Shown here: piece after piece, positions 55,416-64,000 of the stretch | How positions within the stretch are numbered: the stretch's first letter is position 1 | Layout: each line of letters begins with the position of its first letter | Origin: Gymnothorax reevesii | Taxonomy: Eukaryota; Chordata; Actinopteri; Anguilliformes; Muraenidae | Assembly: GCA_029721435.1 (NCBI GenBank) | Contig: CM056577.1 | Location: forward strand, 29,542,719 to 29,606,718 | Direction of reading: 5' to 3' | Length of the DNA stretch: 64,000 nt | Program-made: the position numbers and the translations under genes | Notes under the pieces: model-generated | Told to the model about the DNA's origin: nothing | What the model saw: the letters and a program-made list of their open reading frames with translations, nothing else | The model's database searches: none

Positions 55416-57052
55416 GAAATCTCCCTTGACCTGTGTGTCATTTGCTAGGGAGGTCAAGGAAGAGAGGAGAGGAAAGGACTTATCAAAAGAGTAAACAGCA
55501 CCAATCCATTCAGGGCCTGTTGCGGCAACACTAGACCTTGAAAAGCCAACTTTCTGAGTTCTATCCAATCACCCAATCTACTGTAGTGGGCCATAAGCCT
55601 GACAGCTGGAGGGTGAGACTGGTCAGGGAGGAGCTGCACTGAGCAAGTGCGAAGCTGGGTACACATCTGCGTGTAGCATTCGGGTGATGAAGGCAACGGT
55701 GGTTAAGTCTGTCCTCAAGAAAAACCCGGAAACACTTCCTGGTTGGGAGACTGGGCTGCTGGGAAATTTAACCCAAAATATAACACTAATTTAAAATAAA
55801 TGGATGCGGCCAAGGATTTTTATTCCATTTGAAAACTCTGCCCTCTGGTGGAAATATTTTTTACTCCGAGCATAGTTTCAGGTCTGAAAAGATTCCCTCC
55901 AATCTGTTTTTGTACACAAATCGGTCCTCTTGCCGAGTAGGTATGTGTGGGTATAAATCCTTTTGCACCCACAGCCAGACCAGATATTATGTAAAGCTGA
56001 TTTTGCTGAAAATTAAGAAGCACCATCGTTTGCATCATACGATGACTGGAAAAAGGTCTGAAAATGTTATTTAGGTTGTCCATGTATCCACAGAGGCACA
56101 GCTGTGTTTGTTTCCAAGTTCAGTTTTATTGTATTTTTGTATTCAGCAATCACTGGATTATTGACATTTCTGAACCTATGGCCTTGTGTTTGCTCACACT
56201 ATTTATTTAAAATCTTACCCAGGGGGCACTGGAGGTTACTCTCCGTCTGAGTTACTGCTAAAAAAAAGTAAATAAATCAATGGAACAGCTCAGCAATGGC
56301 TAGCAAATTCATTTTGACACCGGGAAATATATGCATCATCACAAAATAACGTGCACTTGTCATGGATTAGGCGTGCGTTTATTTGTTGGACCTTTCTTTG
56401 TTCTATCGTCCAGGATGATATCGGATTTCTTTTTCATCAAATTCCTGGCCCAGCTGGCTGATTGAGCTGGGGTGGAGTTTTCCGGACTCTATATGGCCGG
56501 GGGTTCGCCACGGCTATCGCTAGACTGTCTGCTTCTAGCACTTCGGCAGGAGAAAATCTATAGTCACATTTCATAGTGATTTGTCAGATTCCATTTATTG
56601 TAAGGAATTGCTTCTTTTCGAAATTTTCTCTCTTGTTGTCTATTCTCTCTCGCACTGCTTCCGTGTTGCGGACTTTTATTCGTCCTTGGAAGCGTGAGCT
56701 TTTACCGGAGGTGTGTACCTCTTTTGTGTTTGTCTCTTTTCTGGGCTGCTCGCAGTTCTTTCTCTCACTGGTCCCGGCACCTGGCGTCCTGTCACCGCCC
56801 ATTAAAGCACTGACTTGTGTATAGTTTGAGGGCAGAGGCAAGAATTTCATCATTTTGTTTGTGCACTCTAGCATATTGGATTTGAACTGATACAATTAAT
56901 GTGAACTTGCAGACAGTCAGCTTTAATTTTCAGATGTTTACATAATTGGAATATCTGAGCAAAAATAATAGACCTTGTTTTTAACTTATCATCTGTTTCA
57001 GGGGAGCAATATTAATTATACATATTATATTTATTTTAAATTCATTATACAG

Positions 57053-57236
57053 CAGAGATTGCCAAATCTCAACCTCTAATAAAAATCCAGCCCTGGGTTT
57101 CTCTCCTCTCAGCCAATAAATTACTTGAACAATTTGTCCTGCTGATTTGTCCTGTGTGTTTACATCTGACTTGGCAAAGGGAGGGGAAAAAACCAGCAGC
57201 TCTTGGCCCTTACAGTCCGGAAGCAGTTGATCCCCA
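57053..57236. mobile_element. Miniature element copy A
   Basis: CAGAGATTGCCAAATCTC, AATCCAGCCCTGG, CAAAGGGAGGGG and CCAGCAGCTCTTGGCCCT follow in the same order as at 63365. Confidence 0.55.
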
Positions 57237-58345
57237 TGATACATTATACTCCGCTGCAAATTCTTTGCATTTACAGAATGCCTGACATCGGTGAACCGTG
57301 GATAACACCATATATTGCTTATTTTCCCATAAAACGGTAGACATTATTTCCTAAGCAAAGTAATATTTCATGTCTGTCTCAATATCCCTCATGTTTTAGG
57401 TATGAATACCGGGGACGTATTTGAAATGGAAACGGCGGCCAGTCTGCGACAGGTAAAAGGACACATTATCCATCACTGATATATGGTACAACTGGGTTTG
57501 GACACATGACCATGTCCTGCAAGGAGCCATAAAAATAATCACGTCTATGAATGGGTAATTCCGGTATGAACCACCTGAGCTGTTAGGCCTTGACATGCCT
57601 GTCAAAGACAATGTCTGGCAAAGGTGACCCTATCGAGCTCACTCACAAACTCCACTGTCTGCACAATTACTATACTTCTGATTTATTAGGTGTGTAACAA
57701 CTTAAGTATCTCGTCTGACTGACCCTTCTGCCCATCTATGGAGCGTGTGGTGTTGACACAGCATGGCCCACTGATGTAAAGCAGGAAATGAGAGGCTGAG
57801 ATGATATATCATGGCGTTTTAAATTAATGCACGCACTCAGGTCTCCAGATCTGTTTGTATTGTGTACCTAGTCAGTCTTCCTGGGTCTGTGTGCAAAGGG
57901 TTCATTTGCTCCAAGCCACTCTGTTCAAATGAGTGACAAATGGAGCTGGATATGTTAAAAAGCTTAGTGATCTTGTTGTTATGCTATACCAGAGTAACAT
58001 ATTTCTCTGTCTAAATAAAGCCCTTTAAGGCAGGGAAGTCTATTCTGAGATTGTATTGCATTCCAAGTAAGTGTTCTAGAACTGCATTGCTTGCTGCTGC
58101 TAGTTGAGATGTCAGTTATTGACATTCTGACCACATATTTGTGATCTCAGTTTCTATATAAGGTTAGGTAAGGAACCCAGACTGTAAATTGGTAAGAGAT
58201 CTTATGGTGTCACTATGACTGCAAAATCCCCACTTGAACAGTTAACACCCACTGAAGCTAAGCCATTAGGACAATGAGAGAACACTGCAAACAACTTTCT
58301 CACCAGAGTGAGCAGTGATGTGAATGAAACTGGTAAATTTACTTT

Positions 58346-58541
58346 GCAAAGGGCTGCCCAACCCTGCTCCTGCGGATCCAACATCCTGCAGGTTTTAGCT
58401 CCAATTCCAGAAGAGCACACCTCGATCAACAGCTAGTGAGTTCCACAAATTGTGGAGTAGTTAAGTCAGGTGTGTCGACTTATGGTTGAATTGAAAACAC
58501 TAAAAATGTTACATCTCAAGGAGCAGTTTTGGGCAGCCCTG
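58346..58541. mobile_element. Miniature element with GGGCTGCCCAA ends
   Basis: GGGCTGCCCAACCCTGCTCC and GGAGCAGTTTTGGGCAGCCC are inverted repeats about 195 bases apart. No clear target duplication. Confidence 0.6.
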
Positions 58542-58937
58542 ATTAGGACAAACAGGTGAACGACTGACTGCCTTCCAGAGGATGATTATTGTTATTACAA
58601 GATCTTTTTTGATTAGGTTCTCTGGAATTGCGCTGTTTCCCATCCAGTTGATAAATCCCCATCACCAAATCATCGAGTCAGTAAAAGGTGGCTGAGGACT
58701 ACCACCCATACCCACAGACAGTATAGACTGCTGAGTCATTTCAGGTCTTCTTATCTAATCTGCAGTCGGCTGGATTAGCGACTGCAACTGTCATGCGCAA
58801 GATGCAAATAAATCATGCGAGCAGGTTGTAGTTTCCCTCATAGACCAGATGGGACCAGAACTCTTCTGTCTGCAATTCACACACATTGTATGTTTTCGAG
58901 CTGCGATCGGAAGCAACAGATAGAATCCAGGACCATA

Positions 58938-59070
58938 CACACACACACACACTCAGGATCACTCTCACTCAGAACCATATGTACATGCAAATACATGTAT
59001 ACACACAAAAATGCAAACACGTACACAAAAACGTACAAACACACATGGAAACACACTCACATATTCTTAC
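58938..59070. repeat. Degenerate (CA)n tract
   Basis: Short CA runs interspersed with ACAT and ACAAA. Confidence 0.75.
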
Positions 59071-59814
59071 AGAACTCCAAAATGTCCTCTTGTCCGAAAA
59101 TCAATCAGTTAAATTGAATTAAATTCTATTTCTGAATAGAATTTTAGCTACGTCTGTAACACCACGGCACCGGCACTAGAGTGTACTGTATGCAGGAGAC
59201 AGGCACATAAAATATGAATGGATATGTACAGGCTGTAGGAGATTTAGTCTGAAAAGGTACACTCCTTTTTCCTGCAATACACTGAATGTTCACTTCCTGA
59301 AACATAAGTCATGTGTTCTCTAGCACGGTTCTTTAGCTTTTGAAATATTTGCCCGAGTCAAGTAATGTGACAAATGAAGTAACACTGCCCTTTGACATGG
59401 AGGTATTGAGTGGAGCATAGGCCTGCATCCCATGAAAGTACCAAATATATGCACCCATCAACTCAGTTTCTTTCACTTTGTTCAGCTGTTTAACTGCTTG
59501 CATGATAAAGGGAGCACAGCAGTCACCATTTGTGATGCTAGGATGTAATTACATCTTAATTCGACACACTTACTCTAGGGATGTCTTAGACACCAAAGGA
59601 TGACCGCAGATTTCTCTCAAGGAAACGCAGAACTGACACATACAAGAACTAATTTATATCCGCTGTTATTGGCTTCCGAAATGCCCTAAATTGAGTATTT
59701 TACTGATTTATTAAGTTTTTATCCATTTTTATTATTACCAAAAATTTTTTTTTCCTATTTTATTTATTTATTTTATTTCATATGTTTTAGTCCACGTTAA
59801 ACTTCACCTTTGTC

Positions 59815-59905
59815 TGCGCTGATGATTGATTGAGTTTGTCAGTCTGTTGGCTGTATAACAAATTGCCCCCCCTGGGGGATAATAAAGATTCCTTGACCTA
59901 AACGA
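59815..59905 (+). mobile_element. LINE 3' tail-like fragment
   Basis: CTGGGGGATAATAAAGATTCCTTGACCT is like the 3' end of fish LINE copies; no coding remnant is adjacent. Confidence 0.4.
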
Positions 59906-60335
59906 TGCAAGTTTTTCCACGTTCACTTTGATGCAACAGAAAGACTCAACTGGCGGACCGGTGATGAGTGCAATACAGAGGTGCCCGTTTCAGCAGAGTT
60001 TAAGCTGGTGTTAGTGTGTGCGACACCTTAGAAACCTACACTGGAAGGACTGGGCGCAAATATGATGTACAAAGAGGCTTTTACTAGTGGCACACAGTCA
60101 GCATTGAACAGCATTGAAACAGTTCAGTCCGATTCTATCATAAAAAGGTATACATAGTTGTTCTTAGATGTAATGTACATATGTATAGAAAAATAACATC
60201 TTCAGAATAAGTTGAGACCTCCACCCAGGAGACAAAAAAGGAAGATTGTTCATTTCAACTGCTGGGATTCCAGTTATAATTAACTTGCTACTGACATCAA
60301 GATCAATTCCCAGGAAAATACTAACGCACACATAA

Positions 60336-63300
60336 GCATTTATTATATCTTCTTTTTAATATAATTTTTTTTATACCCAACTGTTTTACACTCATTATGC
60401 CAACCTACTAAACAATGATTGCTTTTAAATACCAAGAAAAAAAGAAAATGGAAAAAAACCAAGATAAAGTTTGGAATATGAAAATCAAATTCAGTTTTGC
60501 TAAAAGGAGACTGAGATGAAATGGCTTGCTTGACCACGAGTGACACAGACAGTGAAAATGTGCACTGGAAAGAGCACAAGTCCAAGAGACAGGAAACTTT
60601 TTTTTCTTAACTATACCACAATCCTGCCAGATTTGAACTTGTGTCCCCTTCTGACACACATTCTGGAAAAAGCTATCCCAGTTCCCAACATTTCAGTAAG
60701 ACAAAAACTGACTGAATACGCCACACTGTGCATTTATGAACAAACGTAGTTCCACCTTGTGTGTAGCAGTGAACAGAAAAACCCATCTACACAGTTCAGC
60801 TTCAAAGGCCTTTGTAACAGTTAAAACATAATGGTAACCACAAAATGAATATGAACCCTAATCCTTTAAATACTATCACTTATATTCCCTTCAAACTTTA
60901 TTTTTTTCACCCATTTTTATCCAAATCATGCCCCACACCAGAATTGGATATGACAAGCTTGACGGTTTGCACATGTTAAAACTAACTATCACAGCAGTGC
61001 AACTGCTTATTTACGGAGCTACCCCCTCATTCCAAGGAACAGACGGAAACCGTACTCTTTTTCTGAGGGGGGGGGGGGTGTTGCAGTGTTCAAGAATTTA
61101 GAAAGAACAAGCTTTTTCCCCAATCTCAGACTCTCATAATACTTTCAATTAATTAGTTAACTGACACTTTATTCCAAATCAACTTACATTTGATTGGACA
61201 ATAGTTGATTGGGTGAATGTGGGCATAAGAGCCTGGTTGTAGGCCCAACAGCTGCATTGATCTTATGGGTGATTTCACATGGGGCCCGATCCACCGACTG
61301 TCAGCGAAGCACCTAAGCTACAGGCTGTATGAAGGCTCCGCCCCTCAAACTAGTCTCCGACTCTGACAAATCACAGCAGGGCAAATTCAACTGAGGGTCA
61401 TGCACCAGATGAAAGCAGGTGAAAATAATAACGTCCCCCACCACAAACAAAGGCATATTTAGGGTCCTAGCAAGGGAATTTATCCCCAGAAATCAAGTAA
61501 CATTCCTCATGCTAACGAGTATCCCACTCCAATCATCACTCTTGGGGATCAAATGGGCCAAGACCGAGCATATGGATCTACTAGTGTGTGTGTCCTTTTC
61601 CTCGCTACACCACAAAATGGACATTCTGCGATGCATCAACGTGATTCTCAGCTTGATAGTCCTTGAAAAGGTGAGAGCAGCTTATCCAAACTACAGCACA
61701 TTAGCAACAACACAACCCCCAAGCCATTCAGAATCAGCAGTGTTTACAAGACCGGAACTTGTGCGCAAGGATTTTAGTGTACAATTTTTTTTGTAACAAA
61801 AGAACTGCGTGCAAAAGAGACTTTTAGGCTGTCGGACAAATAATACTAGAAGAGAGAGAATGGTTTCTCTACCACGGCAAGGCACCTATTAAAATTGCAC
61901 AGTAGCGCAGGCATTCTTGACAGGAAAACAGTAATATGTCAACTTCAGTCAATTCGCAATAAAAACATAAGATACATAAGTGCAAATTTGTAAATGAGTA
62001 AGGCGGTTACTTCTTTATCTTAACAGCTACTTCACAAGGACCCAGTGAAGGTCCCTTTTGTTTTGTAGGCCAAGACTTACATTTTACATTACTTTATACT
62101 TAAAAATATATATTTTTTATGAATATCACAAACCACAGGAGCAGCCCATTCGGACAAGGCATGGTATTGAAGGAAGTATTTTGGTAAGACAGCATTCAAA
62201 CACATCACAGTGAGTCCAGACTTATTAGCTCCTCCCTCTGTGGTCCACCAAGTAAGATGTAACAGCGTTAAATTCCAGAGGTCACAGTGACAGCGGGATC
62301 GTCCTCGCCCAGCGTTCTCTGTATGCCTCCCTCTAGTGGCCAGGAGTGGTGGTAACAGACACAGAAATGCCAAGTTCGAGATTCAAGTACCTACTAAGAC
62401 CAGCCGTCCTCTCTACGCTTAAAATCTGAAATGTTGAATTTACTTTAAAAATGTCAAATGGTTTTATGCAACAGTGTAGACTACCGCCTAAGAGTGGAAA
62501 CCAATATTCATCAATCAAGCCACGAGGTAAAAAAACTTAAGTCTGGTGGGAACAATTAAAAAGGTATCTCAAAGTGAAAGTAACATCTCTGTTTTTTGCG
62601 GGTGTACGCAACAAGCAGGGAGCAGAATTGCAGATTCGTGCCACTACCCAAGAACTTTCCTGTATGTGCCAAGGCTTTTTAAGCATTTCAGAGGCATATT
62701 CTTTCTAAAATACGACACTACGCCCCTCCGACACATCCCACTAACCTGTTAACACATTTACAATGTCCTGTTTGAGCCCCTTTGGTACAGTATGTTTCAG
62801 GCACAAGCAAAGCTTGAAAAGTGCGCACAGTCCAGCAATCAAAGCTTTATCACAACCCTTAAACGTAGCACTGAGAGAGCAATAACGCTTGTTGAAATAT
62901 TGACACACGGTTCTGTCGCTCCTGCACATTGAATGTGAGTTGACACAGTGAGTTTTCTCTGATGTAAATGCGAAGGCACTGACACATTTGGTGTGTGCAT
63001 GAATCACAGGAGTTGACAGAACACAGCATTTCTCCTGTGGTCTGTTTGGTTTCATATGCCATCTACACTGCAGAAATCAGTAAGTATCAAAGTCCCACAA
63101 ATAAGTGTTTTCGCTTCACATTCAGACTTAATTTTTTCAGTCAATTTGACTGAGAGACAATTGCCACTGATGCGAGCTCATTCCACGCATGTCAAGTTTC
63201 AGTCTGTAGTTTCAGTCTGTTCTCTATGCTGTAAAATATCTAACCCAAACCAACCGTAATCAAAACAAACTAAAACTACCCACTTGAAAGAGAAACAATA

Positions 63301-63888
63301 TTTCATTCAAGTCCTGTTGCAAAGCTAAAACACTTGTTTTTGCAGTGTACCGCATACACTGCTGCAGAGATCACCAAATCCAAATCCAGCCCTGGTTTTC
63401 TTTTCAACCACAAAACTGACTGATCAATTACAGCTTCTGATTGGCTGGACTGCCAGTACACCTGACTCCCAGGTAAAGGGAGGGTGAAAAACCAGTAGTT
63501 TTGGCCCTCGATTTAGTGATCCCTGCTCCACTGGGACCAACAAATGAGCAGAGCACTGCAGTGTTATTTCATGAGAAATGAGTAGGATTCAGTGGTTTGG
63601 CCAGTTTACAGGGAATCCTGTGACTCCAGCCAGTCTTCTTTCCATCACTGCTAACTGTAGTGCTGAGGCTACTCATGTACACGATTTGATTAGAAAAGTC
63701 ATTTGCAACTCCATGACTGGCGCGAGATCAGGACACCAGTAGAGGGGGAAACAGATGCAAGAGGAGGCTTCAGCAGCAGAGGTGGGGCTGTGTGGCTTTG
63801 TCTGCTGCCCCCTGGTGGGGGTTCGTAAGCATAGCAGGGGAGGATGATGTTCGCGAACGCGGTGTGGCGCGGCAGTCCGTCCCATGGG
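60336..63888 (-). other. Gene-free stretch, possibly 3' UTR of the edge gene
   Basis: No supported exon. A - strand AATAAA-type signal occurs near 60338, so much of this could be a long 3' UTR of the gene ending at 63889. It holds one short transposon-like repeat (63365-63529) and a G10 run near 61069. Confidence 0.25.
63365..63529. mobile_element. Miniature element copy B
   Basis: CAGAGATCACCAAATCC, AATCCAGCCCTGG, TAAAGGGAGGGTG, CCAGTAGTTTTGGCCCT: the same order of blocks as 57053-57236. Confidence 0.55.
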
Positions 63889-63996
63889 TCAGCTCTGCTC
63901 CGTTTGGTTTGTGCGGCTGTGTGAGGAGCTGGCCTTGGGCTGAATGACCTGGGGGCGGGGTTTATGGTGCCACATGACCCGCTTGCAGCTCCGCCC
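63889..63996 (-). CDS. C-terminal exon of an unidentified gene
   Basis: On the - strand, after a CAG acceptor at the window edge, 35 codons stay open to TGA 63889-63891: GRSCKRVMWHHKPRPQVIQP then KASSSHSRTNQTEQS. The basic, Pro/Ser-rich tail and GC-rich composition unlike the flanking AT-rich DNA suggest a real last exon. I do not recognise the family. The sequence to the left would be its 3' UTR. Confidence 0.4.
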   Translation of the reverse strand, partial: GRSCKRVMWHHKPRPQVIQPKASSSHSRTNQTEQS

Positions 63997-64000
63997 CTGA

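Noticed and set aside
61419..61796. 125-codon + strand frame
   Set aside because: No domain, no good start context, AT-rich composition; fits chance or the 3' UTR of a - strand gene.

Overview
The window is vertebrate nuclear DNA, almost certainly from a ray-finned (teleost) fish. The evidence is vertebrate genes split by GT-AG introns, long (CA)n/(CT)n tracts, and the kinds of dispersed repeats common in teleosts: several Tc1-like transposons, hAT-like miniature elements and tRNA-derived SINEs. The species cannot be told from the sequence.

Two protein genes can be reconstructed, converging tail to tail. FASTK (Fas-activated serine/threonine kinase family, RAP-domain protein) runs on the + strand. 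Nine exons are visible at 1138-7264 and its first exons lie off the left edge. UBTF (RNA polymerase I upstream binding factor, a multi-HMG-box protein) fills 14194-43420 on the - strand. It has 19 coding exons, a noncoding first exon is proposed near 46322, and the reading frame is continuous for a predicted 713 residues. UBTF keeps the separately skippable 37-codon exon that distinguishes UBF1 from UBF2 in mammals, but no exon for HMG box 4 can be found. FASTK has a very large proline/glycine-rich exon between its FAST region and its RAP domain. A last coding exon of an unidentified - strand gene begins at the right edge (63889-63996).

The rest is introns and intergenic DNA heavily loaded with repeats. 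These include a Tc1 remnant (10184-12157), a complete hAT element with an 8-bp target duplication (15192-16718), a THAP-encoding transposon remnant with a second transposon nested in it (32668-34345), a near-perfect 315-bp palindrome (38657-38971), a Tc1 copy with only two stops (48554-50158), and a Tc1 copy with an open 386-codon frame whose catalytic aspartates are gone (52812-54395). The most unusual material is a set of elements sharing one plan: internal tandem repeats of about 146-161 bp, then a (GACGGACA)n-like tract, then a GC-rich terminal hairpin. The clearest is 41069-43034, with ten exact 146-bp periods. The plan resembles Helentron-derived elements of other animals and recurs at least six times here.

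Functionally the two genes are unrelated in pathway: UBTF acts in the nucleolus on rDNA chromatin, FASTK in mitochondrial and nuclear RNA metabolism. Their adjacency is worth noting because, from memory, human UBTF (17q21) and FASTK (7q36) lie in regions that share other paralogous pairs.
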